From the NCBI RefSeq assembly GCF_003258355.1, contig NZ_QKPO01000015.1:82210-146209 (forward strand): 64,000 bases of DNA. The letters are read 5' to 3'. The notes below the pieces were generated by a model, which was not told the origin of the DNA, searched no databases, and saw only the letters and a list, made by a program, of their open reading frames with translations. Position 1 is the stretch's first letter. The number at the start of each line of letters is the position of its first letter. Position numbers and translations under genes: made by a program. Positions 26,288 through 35,345 of this stretch are shown here, piece by piece. Source of the stretch: Confluentibacter sediminis. Lineage in GTDB: Bacteria; Bacteroidota; Bacteroidia; Flavobacteriales; Flavobacteriaceae.

Positions 26288-27835
26288 TTAATAACCAGGA
26301 TTTTGATCATCATCTGTTATGGCATCATTATTTGAAATCTCTCTTTGAGGAATTGGCCATAACTCATGTATTCCAGTTTTGAAACCTTGTCCTGACAATT
26401 CCGTTCCAGCCATATCCCATCTCAATAAATCGTTAAAACGTGATTGTTCACCAGCAAACTCTACACGTCTTTCATGCACTAAGGCATTAAAAACGTTCTC
26501 TGGAGACTGTCCTAATGGCAACTCTGGTAACATCACGCTTGGTCTTTGTCTCACTTCGTTGATATAACCAATAGCAGCATCTTGATCCCCTCCAGGTCTT
26601 TTGTTCTCACATTCAGCCATCATAAGCAAAACATCTGCATATCTTATATATTTAAAATTGATACTAGAATTAGTGTTTTCGTTCAAACGTTTATAATAGT
26701 TTTGATACTTTCTCCAAGCAGATTGACGTGCCAACGAAATATAAATTTCTGTAGCAGGAACAGTTGCTGGAGGTACTCCTGTTCGAATTGTACGTTGTGC
26801 TGGATCCCCTTCGAATATATCCCCATCTGTATAAAAGGTATCATCATACCTAGAGTCTCCTGGTTCATATTCAGCAAGTAAATCATCATCTGGATACGTG
26901 TTGAACCAATCGTTCCATCCATACTCCTGTCCCCTTAAAGTAGATTCGTTTTGCCCTGCTCCAGAAACACTACTGTTCCATAAAGCGGATGTTCCTAAAG
27001 CTGTATCAAATTCAATCTCAAAAATAGATTCTACACCATGCTCAGTCTCATCCTTAAAATTGTCGAAATAATTTGGTTCCAGAGCATATTTCCCATATAT
27101 TTTATTAAACTCTGCCAAAGCCAAGTCATATTGTTTTAAAGTTAAATACACTTTACCTAATAGCGCAGTAGCAGCTTCTTTATTTGCTCTTCCTAATTCA
27201 TATTCCTCTTGGTCCTTACTATATAGTCCAGGTACTGCTGCTTGAAGATCCGAAATAATCAAATTATAAATATCTTCCTTTGGAGATATAGGAAACCCTT
27301 CAGGAGTTTTGGGGATTTCAGTAATTAATGGTACATCTCCAAACCTAATAACTAAAAGATAATAATAAAGAGCTCTTAAAAATCTAGCCTCTCCTAAATA
27401 TTCTGCCTTTTTAACATCACTCAACAAATCGACATTTATACTATTTATTTTGTCTTCATTAACTATAACAAAATTGGCCTTGTTAATGCCTCTAAAGCAA
27501 CTTTCCCAATAATCTGATATATTTCCATGGCTTGAATCAAACGAAAAATTTCTATATTGAACTTTGTCTGCTTCTAATTGGGGATTTCCCGCAGCGTCCC
27601 CACCCATCAAATCCATTTGGAAGAAATAAGCCCTAACGAACAAACCAATTGTTTGAAAATTAGAATATATCGCGTTTACAGCTGATTGTACTTGAGGTTC
27701 TGTACTGTAAAAATTATCTGGCGATAATTTTCCTGGATCGGCCAGCTCTAGATCCTTTTCACTACATGCACTGACTATAACTAATATGGTACAAAGTGAG
27801 AAAAACGAAAGAATAATTTTATTTGTTGTTTTCAT
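26288..27835 (-). CDS. SusD/RagB-like glycan-binding lipoprotein
   Basis: 515 residues, usual for SusD. The signal peptide ends in VIVSAC (lipobox). The mature start CSEKDLELADPG has acidic residues at positions +3 and +5, fitting export to the cell surface. Family marks are LSPDNFYSTEPQVQSAVNAIY, the helical TPR-like pairs (AEYLGEARFLRALYYYLLV, then FGDVPLI), and the C-terminal RHADVLLMMAEC-type motif (here YIRYADVLLMMAECENKR) and HERRVEFAGEQSRFNDLLRW. It caps the SusC barrel and binds oligosaccharides. It starts 10 bases after susC. Xylan as ligand is inferred from the neighbours. Confidence 0.96.
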   Translation of the reverse strand: MKTTNKIILSFFSLCTILVIVSACSEKDLELADPGKLSPDNFYSTEPQVQSAVNAIYSNFQTIGLFVRAYFFQMDLMGGDAAGNPQLEADKVQYRNFSFDSSHGNISDYWESCFRGINKANFVIVNEDKINSINVDLLSDVKKAEYLGEARFLRALYYYLLVIRFGDVPLITEIPKTPEGFPISPKEDIYNLIISDLQAAVPGLYSKDQEEYELGRANKEAATALLGKVYLTLKQYDLALAEFNKIYGKYALEPNYFDNFKDETEHGVESIFEIEFDTALGTSALWNSSVSGAGQNESTLRGQEYGWNDWFNTYPDDDLLAEYEPGDSRYDDTFYTDGDIFEGDPAQRTIRTGVPPATVPATEIYISLARQSAWRKYQNYYKRLNENTNSSINFKYIRYADVLLMMAECENKRPGGDQDAAIGYINEVRQRPSVMLPELPLGQSPENVFNALVHERRVEFAGEQSRFNDLLRWDMAGTELSGQGFKTGIHELWPIPQREISNNDAITDDDQNPGY

Positions 27836-27845
27836 ATTTTTTTTT

Positions 27846-30800
27846 TTAGAATGTAACTTGTAAGCCTACTAAATACGTTTTAGGCTGGGGAAATGCACCT
27901 CTATCAATACCAGAATCAAATAGACTTCCATCTGGACCTACATTAGCTATTTCTGGATCTAAACCAGAATAATTCGTTATTGTTATTAAGTTTTGAGCAC
28001 TGAAATATATTCTGCATTTTGAAAAATAATCTTGACCAAAAGCGTTTTTAGGTAATGTATAGCCAATAGCTAAGTTTTTAAGTCTGGCAAAAGATCCATC
28101 TTCTAAATAACGATCTGACATTCTAACATTAAAAGGCGCTCCACTAGTTGCACTACCACCTATTCCAGCCCTAGGAATTGTATTAGAAGGGTTTGTTGGC
28201 GTCCATCTATCCAATACACCAACACCTGAATTAAACAACCTTGGCATCCCTTGCAAATCGTATATATTAGTATTTACAAGATCTCTGCCCTGTACACCAT
28301 TAATAAAAATATTAAAATCCCAATTTTTATATGAAGCTTCAAAATTCACGCCATAAGTAAAATCTGGTGTGGAATTTCCTAAATTGGTTTTATCGGCTTC
28401 TGTAATGTTTCCATCCCCATTTAAATCTAAGTATCTAACATCACCTGGCAGCGGACGATATGATATATTAGCTGCAGGAGCAGTAAATACCGCATCAACT
28501 TCAGCTGTAGTTTGATATATACCATCGCTCACCAATCCATAATAATAGAAAAGAGGTTCTCCTACTTGAATTCTTGTAATTTGATCATTCTCAAACCCCC
28601 CGCCTTGTAAGAACTCTGCAGTTCCTGTAGATTTTGCAATATTCTTACTCGTTCCTACATTTAAGTTTGCAGACCACTTAAAATCTCCCTCATAATCATT
28701 ATATCCCAAGTTTATTTCAAAACCTTTAGTTTCAACAGAACCTACATTTTTAACTTGTGAACCAGCGTGTACTCCAAGTGATGGAGTAATAGGTACCCTT
28801 ACTAATAAATCATCACTTGTATTGATGTAATATTCTAAAGCTGCTGTAAGTTTCTCATTAAAAAGACCTACATCCAATCCTATATTTAATTGTTTTGTTT
28901 GCTCCCATTTTAAAGCTGCATTTGGTAATGCATCAGGTGTGGTACCAGAACCATTACCATTTCCAAAAGGATAATTAAAATCACTGGTAAGCAATGCTGC
29001 ATAAGAATAATTAGCTATTTTATCGTTACCTGACACCCCATAACTACCTCTAACTTTTAAGGTACTAAAATCAGAATTTTCCATAAATGCTTCTCTAGCA
29101 ATATTCCAACCTAAAGACGCAGAATAGAACGTACCCCAACGATTATTCGCACCGAATCTGGATGACGCATCACGTCTAATCGATGCTGATGCTATATATT
29201 TGTTATCATAATTGTAATTTAACCTTGCTAAATAACCCAACCTATTATATTCATTATTAGAACTAGTTGCGCTTATTTGTTTATCAGAAGACTGAATGTT
29301 ATCTATCTCATTAGAAACTGGATTTTGACTACTACCATTCAAATTATTAAATTTATTTTCAAATTTCTCCGCTAATAACAATAATTCAAAATTATGCATA
29401 TCAGCTATAGTTTTGTTGTACGTTAAGCTATTTGTAAAAATTAGGGTTTGGCCAAAAGAAGAACTTTTATTGATTGAGGCAAAATCCTGTTTATTTTTAT
29501 CACCATCCGAGTAAGATGGAGTAAAGGTAGAATTATTGGTACTAAAATAATCCAAACCGACTTGTGTTTTGAATTTCAAACCTTCAATAAATTCATATTC
29601 AGCAAACACATTACCTACCAAGGCAAATGATCTGTTATTTCTTGTAGAAATCTCCATTATTCTAACAGGGTTCTCCGCATCATTTCCACCATCATCATTA
29701 TTCGGACCTTGATAACCACCAATATTATCTGGATTGTAAACCGGTAAATAAGGAGCCATTTTTATGGCATGTTCTAGTAAAGAACGTCCTCCAGAGTTAG
29801 CTTCTGGTTTTGTTTTATTGAAGTTGACAGACATTGTCTGACCTATTTTTAACTTTCCTAAATCGAAATCACTATTTGCTCTAAAAGAAAATTTTTCAAA
29901 ACCAGTTTCTATAATGATTCCTTCTTTTTCTGAATATCCTCCAGAAAACCTGAATGTACTTTTCTCTCCACCACCTGAGACTGCCATATCATAGTTTTGA
30001 ATAAAACCCGTTTGATAGATTTCATCTTGCCAATCGGTTACAATACCTGATTGAGACAAAGGAGATGTTATAGTAACACCATAAGCCTCTTGTGCGTATT
30101 GAAGGTATTGTTGTGTATTTAATAGGTCATATCTTTTGTTTTGAGTTTGGAATCCTGTAAATACATTCAATGACAATTCTGTTTGTCCTTTTTTACCTTT
30201 TTTGGTTGTCACTACGACAACACCATTGGAACCTTGAGCACCATACACTGCTGTTGTGGAAGCATCCTTTAATATATTTATAGATTCTATGTCGTTTTGG
30301 CTGATTCCAGAAAGATTTCCTACTATCACACCATCTACAACATATAAAGGAGCATTATTTCCAAAAGTACCCAATCCTCTTATATTAACTTGAGGTTCAG
30401 TACCTGGGCCACCAGTATTAATTACCAGCACCCCCGCTGCACGACCTTGAAGAGCCTCAACAGCATTAGCAACAGGTACAGCAGCAATCTCTTCTGTTTT
30501 CACATTAGAAATAGCACCTGTTACGGTTGCTCTACTTTGAGTCCCATAACCTACAACAACCACCTCATCTAGCGCCTGTAGGTCTTCTACCAAAGTAACA
30601 TCAATAGTTGTTTTTCCGTTTACAGGAATTCTCTGGGTAACAAACCCAACATAACTGATTACAAGGGTTGCATTAGAGGCCACATTTGACAATGTGTATC
30701 TACCATCAAAATCGGTAGCAGCACCATTAGAAGTTCCGTCAACAATGACAGATACACCAGGTAATGGTCCGTTTTGATCAGACACAGTACCAGAAACTCT

Positions 30801-30896
30801 GGTTTGGGCATTCATACCTGTACAAAACATAAACACAAGCAATAGGAATCCTAAATACTTAATGCCTTCTTTTTTAAAAAATAAAAATTTTGTCAT
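27846..30896 (-). CDS. SusC/RagA TonB-dependent outer-membrane transporter
   Basis: 1016 residues. A signal peptide (cleaved near MNAQ-TRVSG) is followed by a carboxypeptidase-regulatory-like domain (about 32-110: VSGTVSDQNGPLPGVSVIVD). The TonB box region is DEVVVVGYGTQ. The plug domain (about 115-225) carries NAVEALQGRAAGV and VNIRGLGTFGNNAPLYVVDG, and the 22-strand barrel ends in TYLVGLQVTF with the usual C-terminal Phe. It imports glycan fragments with energy from TonB-ExbBD. First gene of susC-susD-FG-GAP, with a consensus promoter and a repeat-bearing leader of about 90 bases. No FecR-type signalling domain is seen at the N-terminus. Confidence 0.97.
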   Translation of the reverse strand: MTKFLFFKKEGIKYLGFLLLVFMFCTGMNAQTRVSGTVSDQNGPLPGVSVIVDGTSNGAATDFDGRYTLSNVASNATLVISYVGFVTQRIPVNGKTTIDVTLVEDLQALDEVVVVGYGTQSRATVTGAISNVKTEEIAAVPVANAVEALQGRAAGVLVINTGGPGTEPQVNIRGLGTFGNNAPLYVVDGVIVGNLSGISQNDIESINILKDASTTAVYGAQGSNGVVVVTTKKGKKGQTELSLNVFTGFQTQNKRYDLLNTQQYLQYAQEAYGVTITSPLSQSGIVTDWQDEIYQTGFIQNYDMAVSGGGEKSTFRFSGGYSEKEGIIIETGFEKFSFRANSDFDLGKLKIGQTMSVNFNKTKPEANSGGRSLLEHAIKMAPYLPVYNPDNIGGYQGPNNDDGGNDAENPVRIMEISTRNNRSFALVGNVFAEYEFIEGLKFKTQVGLDYFSTNNSTFTPSYSDGDKNKQDFASINKSSSFGQTLIFTNSLTYNKTIADMHNFELLLLAEKFENKFNNLNGSSQNPVSNEIDNIQSSDKQISATSSNNEYNRLGYLARLNYNYDNKYIASASIRRDASSRFGANNRWGTFYSASLGWNIAREAFMENSDFSTLKVRGSYGVSGNDKIANYSYAALLTSDFNYPFGNGNGSGTTPDALPNAALKWEQTKQLNIGLDVGLFNEKLTAALEYYINTSDDLLVRVPITPSLGVHAGSQVKNVGSVETKGFEINLGYNDYEGDFKWSANLNVGTSKNIAKSTGTAEFLQGGGFENDQITRIQVGEPLFYYYGLVSDGIYQTTAEVDAVFTAPAANISYRPLPGDVRYLDLNGDGNITEADKTNLGNSTPDFTYGVNFEASYKNWDFNIFINGVQGRDLVNTNIYDLQGMPRLFNSGVGVLDRWTPTNPSNTIPRAGIGGSATSGAPFNVRMSDRYLEDGSFARLKNLAIGYTLPKNAFGQDYFSKCRIYFSAQNLITITNYSGLDPEIANVGPDGSLFDSGIDRGAFPQPKTYLVGLQVTF

Positions 30897-30955
30897 AAAA
30901 TTTAGTTTAGTTTAGTTTTAGTATTAATTGGAATTAACACTTAATTGTTAAATAC

Positions 30956-30992
30956 AAACATGCTCTATTTTAACCAAAACATGTTTTATTTT
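30956..30992. repeat. Direct repeats and palindrome in the susC leader
   Basis: AAACATGCTCTATTTT (30956-30971) and AAACATGTTTTATTTT (30977-30992) agree at 14 of 16 positions and are spaced exactly 21 bases, two helical turns. The second copy contains the perfect 12-bp palindrome AAAACATGTTTT (30976-30987), placed at the predicted transcription start. The geometry suggests a regulator-binding site. Confidence 0.6.
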
Positions 30993-30994
30993 GT

Positions 30995-31024
30995 CAAATA
31001 TAGAAAATTTTTCAAACCAAACAA
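30995..31024 (-). promoter_or_regulatory. Promoter of the susCD-FG-GAP genes
   Basis: On the minus strand TTG (31024-31022) is followed after 19 bases by TATATTTG (31002-30995), a good Bacteroidota promoter. The start of transcription is expected near 30988, giving a leader of about 90 bases. The rest of the 321-base gap, 31025-31217, is AT-rich and shows nothing recognisable. Confidence 0.7.
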
Positions 31025-31217
31025 CCGATTGCGCTAAATTTTCAGATTTTTATTACTTACTCTAGGTTAAATTTTCAATCAGTTAACATCAGAATAAGGA
31101 CACACTATTTTGATAAGTTTAATAATGGTTTGATGTTTTTGAAAAATTGTGGAGTCTTTGTGTTTTTTCGAATATGAAATTACTTTTACAAATGGACATT
31201 AAAAAGAAAAATAGTAA

Positions 31218-32453
31218 TTATACCCCTAAGTATTTAAGTATTTCTTTTACTGCACCCTTGTTTCTTTTAATATAATCTGAATTATTACGTCCAGAATATA
31301 GTCGCTTTTTTGAATTTTGAATTAATTCCTTTAAAATGGAATTCAATTCTTTTTGATTCGAAATTGAAAACATGCCCTTTAAAGAAATCATCTCTTTCGC
31401 TTCGGGAAATTTAGAAAAGTTATTACCTATTATAATAGGTATCCCAAAAACCGCTGGTTCTAATGTATTATGCAATCCAGTAGTGCCTACTGCGCCACCA
31501 ACATAAGCAATGTCAGCATAGCTATAAATTTTGGAAAGTATTCCGATGGTATCTACTATTAAAATTTGAGTATCCTGAAGTTTTTTGTTATCCTTATTAG
31601 AAAACAAAACACTTTCCACTAACAACTTTTCTTGGATATTTTTTATTTGTCCTGATTTAATGTTATGTGGTGCCATTATAAATTTCACATCTTTGGATGC
31701 TTCAGAATTTATAAACTCAATAAGCAATGCTTCGTCTTCGGGCCAAGTACTACCCGCAACTACGCATAATTTATCTTGTTTAAAGATTTCAATAAAATCT
31801 AAATAATTATCTTGGTGTAATTGACTAGATACCCTATCAAAACGAGTGTCTCCAGAAACTGTTACATGATTATAATGTATAGAATTAAGTAACTTTTTAG
31901 ATTTTTCATTCTGAGTGAAAATATGCTCGAAAGCAAACAAAGCGTCTCTTAAAGATTTTCCATAAAATTTAAAAAAAGATTGGTCGCCTCTAAAACTAGC
32001 TGAAATAAGAATCGCTCTTAGTTTCTTTTTTTTTAATTCATTTAAAAAATTTGGCCAAATATCATATTTTACAAAAACTGTCAATTCTGGATTAACTATA
32101 TCTAAAAACAGCTTTGCATTATTCTTTGTATCTAATGGTAAATAAACAACAATATCCGCAATGGGTGAGTTTTTTCTAATTTCATAACCAGATGGGGAAA
32201 AAAAACTTAAAACAATTTTATGATTTCTAAAATGAGCTCTTAATACTTCAAATACGGGAAGGCCTTGTTCATATTCTCCTAAGGATGCACAGTGAAACCA
32301 AAGTGTTTTATCTTTATAAGTTAAATTGTTTTTTAAAATAGTGAAAGTCTCGGATCTACCTTTGTCTCCCAATTCAATTTTCTTATTAAACAAGGAAGCG
32401 CATTTTAATCCAAAATGTGCAAGATGAACTCCAATATTATATATAAAACCCAA
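31218..32453 (-). CDS. waaA: 3-deoxy-D-manno-octulosonic acid (Kdo) transferase
   Basis: 411 residues. The N-terminal hydrophobic stretch IYNIGVHLAHFGLKCASLFN anchors it to the inner membrane. FHCASLGEYEQGLPVFEVLR contains the catalytic Glu of the GT30 acceptor-side domain, and SFFSPSGYEI follows. The C-terminal GT-B half has VVAGSTWPEDEALLI, VGGAVGTTGLHNTLEPAVFGIP and GNNFSKFPEA, which bind CMP-Kdo. It attaches Kdo to lipid A precursors. The start is TTG at 32453: no in-frame ATG lies upstream, and the N-terminus from TTG matches the family. Divergent from the aminotransferase-galE pair. Confidence 0.94.
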   Translation of the reverse strand: MGFIYNIGVHLAHFGLKCASLFNKKIELGDKGRSETFTILKNNLTYKDKTLWFHCASLGEYEQGLPVFEVLRAHFRNHKIVLSFFSPSGYEIRKNSPIADIVVYLPLDTKNNAKLFLDIVNPELTVFVKYDIWPNFLNELKKKKLRAILISASFRGDQSFFKFYGKSLRDALFAFEHIFTQNEKSKKLLNSIHYNHVTVSGDTRFDRVSSQLHQDNYLDFIEIFKQDKLCVVAGSTWPEDEALLIEFINSEASKDVKFIMAPHNIKSGQIKNIQEKLLVESVLFSNKDNKKLQDTQILIVDTIGILSKIYSYADIAYVGGAVGTTGLHNTLEPAVFGIPIIIGNNFSKFPEAKEMISLKGMFSISNQKELNSILKELIQNSKKRLYSGRNNSDYIKRNKGAVKEILKYLGV

Positions 32454-32521
32454 TTCTTTTTTCTTTGATGCTAAATTACATTTCTTTGAAATAAATTAAC
32501 CAATTACGTAAATGAATTTTG

Positions 32522-32529
32522 TAATTTTG
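32522..32529 (+). promoter_or_regulatory. Possible -7 box of the aminotransferase-galE operon
   Basis: TAATTTTG matches TAnnTTTG, 68 bases before the aminotransferase ATG. A matching upstream TTG at 17-23 bases is not visible. Confidence 0.35.
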
Positions 32530-32597
32530 TATGTCTCCAAATCAAACTCAGGAGTTGTTAAAATTGACCACACATACATGGTCTGTAATTTTTTTAG

Positions 32598-33752
32598 ATG
32601 AATAAAATTCAAATGGTTGACCTTAAAGGTCAATATACCCAAATTAAAGATGTCATTAATGCTTCAATCCAAGAAGTTATGGAAACTACCGCATTCATTA
32701 ACGGTCCAAAAGTTCAGGAATTTCAAAAAAATTTAGAAGCATATTTAGGTGTTAAACATGTAATTCCTTGCGCTAATGGAACGGATGCGTTGCAGATTGC
32801 CATGATGGGATTAGGATTAAAACCTGGCGATGAAGTTATTACAGCAGATTTTACCTTTGCTGCAACTGTTGAGGTTATTGCTTTACTACAGCTTACACCT
32901 GTTTTAGTTGATGTTAATGAAGATGATTTCAATATTAACATTGAAGCTATTAAAAAAGCCATTACGCCCAAAACAAAAGCTATTGTGCCAGTGCACTTGT
33001 TTGGTCAATGCGCCAATATGGAAGCTGTTATGGAAATTGCAAAAGCTCATAATTTATATGTTATTGAAGATAATGCACAAGCCATTGGGGCAAACTACAC
33101 TTATAAAAATGGCAAAAAAGTAAAAGCTGGAACTATAGGAGATGTTGGAGCCACTTCGTTTTTCCCTTCAAAAAATTTAGGTTGCTATGGTGATGGCGGT
33201 GCTATATTTACAAATGACGATGATTTAGCCCATACCCTTAGAGGCATCGTAAATCATGGTATGTATGAACGTTATCATCATGACGTCGTTGGGGTAAACT
33301 CTCGTTTAGATAGTATACAGGCTGCTGTTTTAGATGCTAAATTACCACATTTAGACACTTATAATAAAGCTAGACAAAATGCTGCTAAAAAATACAATTT
33401 AGCCTTTAAAGATGTTAAAAATATCAAGACTCCTAAAACTGTTAGGAATTGTGATGACATATGTGATATTTGCGATTGCCATGTATTTCACCAATATACA
33501 TTGCAACTTAAAGGTATAGATAGGGATGCTTTAGTAAAGCATTTAGGTGAAAAATCAATTCCTTGCGGAGTCTATTACCCTATACCACTTCATAAACAAA
33601 AAGCCTATTCAGATGAGCGTTATAATGAAGAAGATTTTGCCGTAACAAATAAATTGGCTAAAGAAGTTATTTCATTGCCAATGCATACTGAATTGGATAA
33701 TGAACAAATCGATTATATTACCTCAACTATTATAAATTTTATAAATGGATAA
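32598..33752 (+). CDS. DegT/DnrJ/EryC1/StrS-family sugar aminotransferase
   Basis: 384 residues of the PLP-dependent aminotransferase family acting on nucleotide-linked keto sugars. The start MVDLKGQYTQIKDVINASI, the cofactor region CANGTDALQIAMMGLGLKPGDEV, HLFGQCANM and EDNAQAIGA are typical. The PLP lysine lies in SFFPSKNLGCYGDGGA. A Cys-rich insertion (NCDDICDICDCHVFHQYT, near residue 285) is seen in this subfamily. It overlaps galE by 8 bases and so is translationally coupled. Likely role: making an amino sugar for lipopolysaccharide or another surface glycan; the exact sugar is unknown. Confidence 0.92.
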   Translation: MNKIQMVDLKGQYTQIKDVINASIQEVMETTAFINGPKVQEFQKNLEAYLGVKHVIPCANGTDALQIAMMGLGLKPGDEVITADFTFAATVEVIALLQLTPVLVDVNEDDFNINIEAIKKAITPKTKAIVPVHLFGQCANMEAVMEIAKAHNLYVIEDNAQAIGANYTYKNGKKVKAGTIGDVGATSFFPSKNLGCYGDGGAIFTNDDDLAHTLRGIVNHGMYERYHHDVVGVNSRLDSIQAAVLDAKLPHLDTYNKARQNAAKKYNLAFKDVKNIKTPKTVRNCDDICDICDCHVFHQYTLQLKGIDRDALVKHLGEKSIPCGVYYPIPLHKQKAYSDERYNEEDFAVTNKLAKEVISLPMHTELDNEQIDYITSTIINFING

Positions 33753-34794
33753 AATATTAGTAACTGGTGGATTGGGCTTTATTGGTTCTCATACAGTGGT
33801 AGAATTACAAAATGAGGGCTATGAAGTGGTTATTATTGATAATCTATCAAATGCTTCCATAGATGTTCTAGATGGTATTACGTCTATAACGGGCAAAGCC
33901 CCTATTTTCGAAAAATTAGATTTAAAAGATAAAGAAAGTGTCGAGGCTTTTTTCAAAAAACATAACGATTTGAAAGGAGTTATTCATTTCGCTGCTAGTA
34001 AGGCTGTTGGTGAAAGTGTAAAGGAACCATTAATGTATTATGAAAATAATATAGGTACGCTGGTTTACATTCTAAAAGAATTAAAGAAATTGCCTTCTGG
34101 AAATTTTATATTTAGCTCCTCTTGTACAGTGTATGGCCAAGCAGATGAATTACCAATCACTGAAAATGCTCCTGTAAAATTAGCGGAATCTCCTTATGGA
34201 AACACCAAACAAATTGGCGAAGAAATCATCAAGGATACTTGCAAAGTAACCCCAAATTTAAAAGCTATAGCTTTACGATATTTTAATCCAATAGGAGCAC
34301 ATGACTCAGCTAAAATTGGTGAATTACCCATTGGAGTTCCCCAAAATTTAGTACCTTTTATTACACAAACCGCCATAGGAATTCGAGAACAGCTCTCTGT
34401 GTTTGGTGATGATTACCCGACATCAGATGGTACTTGTGTTAGAGATTACATTCATGTAGTAGATTTAGCTAAAGCTCACGTTATTGCTTTGCAACGTTTA
34501 CTTAACAACAAAAACAAAGATAATTATGAAACCTTTAACCTAGGAACTGGAACAGGAAGTTCTGTATTGGAAGTCATCCATTCATTTGAAAAGGTTTCTG
34601 GTGAAAAACTAAACTATAAAATCGTTGATAGACGTGAAGGCGATGTTGTTTCGGCTTATGCAGATACCACAAAAGCTAATAATGAATTGGGGTGGAAATC
34701 TCAATTAACTTTAGATGACGCCATGAGTTCCGCATGGAAATGGGAAAAAAGGTTAGGGGTAAATAACCCTCTGATGTCTAAAAAAGGCGGTTAA
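33745..34794 (+). CDS. galE: UDP-glucose 4-epimerase
   Basis: 349 residues of the extended SDR family. The NAD-binding motif is GGLGFIGSH (8-16). The catalytic Tyr151-xxx-Lys155 pair is in SPYGNTK, with Ser in FSSSCTVYG (124-131). DNLSNAS after the second strand and RYFNPIGAH are typical of GalE, as is the C-terminal NLGTGTGSSVLEVI. It interconverts UDP-glucose and UDP-galactose (or the N-acetyl forms). It begins inside the end of the aminotransferase gene. Its stop codon lies inside the terminator hairpin. Confidence 0.96.
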   Translation: MDKILVTGGLGFIGSHTVVELQNEGYEVVIIDNLSNASIDVLDGITSITGKAPIFEKLDLKDKESVEAFFKKHNDLKGVIHFAASKAVGESVKEPLMYYENNIGTLVYILKELKKLPSGNFIFSSSCTVYGQADELPITENAPVKLAESPYGNTKQIGEEIIKDTCKVTPNLKAIALRYFNPIGAHDSAKIGELPIGVPQNLVPFITQTAIGIREQLSVFGDDYPTSDGTCVRDYIHVVDLAKAHVIALQRLLNNKNKDNYETFNLGTGTGSSVLEVIHSFEKVSGEKLNYKIVDRREGDVVSAYADTTKANNELGWKSQLTLDDAMSSAWKWEKRLGVNNPLMSKKGG

Positions 34795-34817
34795 TAAAAT
34801 TTAGCCGCCTTTTTTTA
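34781..34817. terminator. Terminator between galE and lspA
   Basis: The stem AAAAAGGCGGTTAA/TTAGCCGCCTTTTT (one G-T pair) with a short loop is followed by a T-tract. It overlaps the galE stop codon and ends one base before the convergent lspA stop, so it can serve both strands. Confidence 0.9.
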
Positions 34818-35333
34818 TTATTCTGCTATTCTCTTCTTCTTTTTAAAACTTATCAGAACAAGTATAATCATTCCAGTAGTTACTGATAAGTCTGCCATAT
34901 TAAAAATACCCGTTTTAAAAACGCCTCCTAAATCTATATAAAAAAAGTCAGTGACCGATCCATACATAATTCTGTCATAAACATTTGCAATTCCTCCGCC
35001 AATAATACTAGCAAAAGCAAAAAGTGATACGTTATCTAACATTTTGTCTTTTAAAATATGGCGTAAAACAAAAGCCAAAACGATCATTGGTAAAATAAGT
35101 AAGAAGACGAGTCTAAGGGTCGGGTTTAAATCACTCCCCATACCTAAAAAAGCACCTGTGTTTTCAACATTCATCATAATGAAAGCATTACCAATTAATG
35201 AAATGCGTTCTCCTGAACTTATCTCTGTCTGAGGTTGAATATTAGCTCTTACAAGCACTTTAGAAATTTGATCGATGGCAATGGTCAATACAATTACTAA
35301 TATGATATAAATGGAGCGTTTCGATAATTTCAT
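34818..35333 (-). CDS. lspA: Lipoprotein signal peptidase (signal peptidase II)
   Basis: 171 residues with four membrane segments (about 7-24, 70-92, 100-116, 146-163). The catalytic Asp pair is visible as Asp129 in YGSVTDFF and Asp148 in FNMADLSV. NVENTGAFLG and IIGGGIANVYDR are the other conserved boxes. It cleaves prolipoproteins ahead of the lipidated Cys in the inner membrane, and the many lipoproteins in this window depend on it. It follows fabD on the minus strand with a 12-base gap, so the two are probably co-transcribed. Confidence 0.97.
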   Translation of the reverse strand: MKLSKRSIYIILVIVLTIAIDQISKVLVRANIQPQTEISSGERISLIGNAFIMMNVENTGAFLGMGSDLNPTLRLVFLLILPMIVLAFVLRHILKDKMLDNVSLFAFASIIGGGIANVYDRIMYGSVTDFFYIDLGGVFKTGIFNMADLSVTTGMIILVLISFKKKKRIAE

Positions 35334-35345
35334 TAGCCTATTTAA

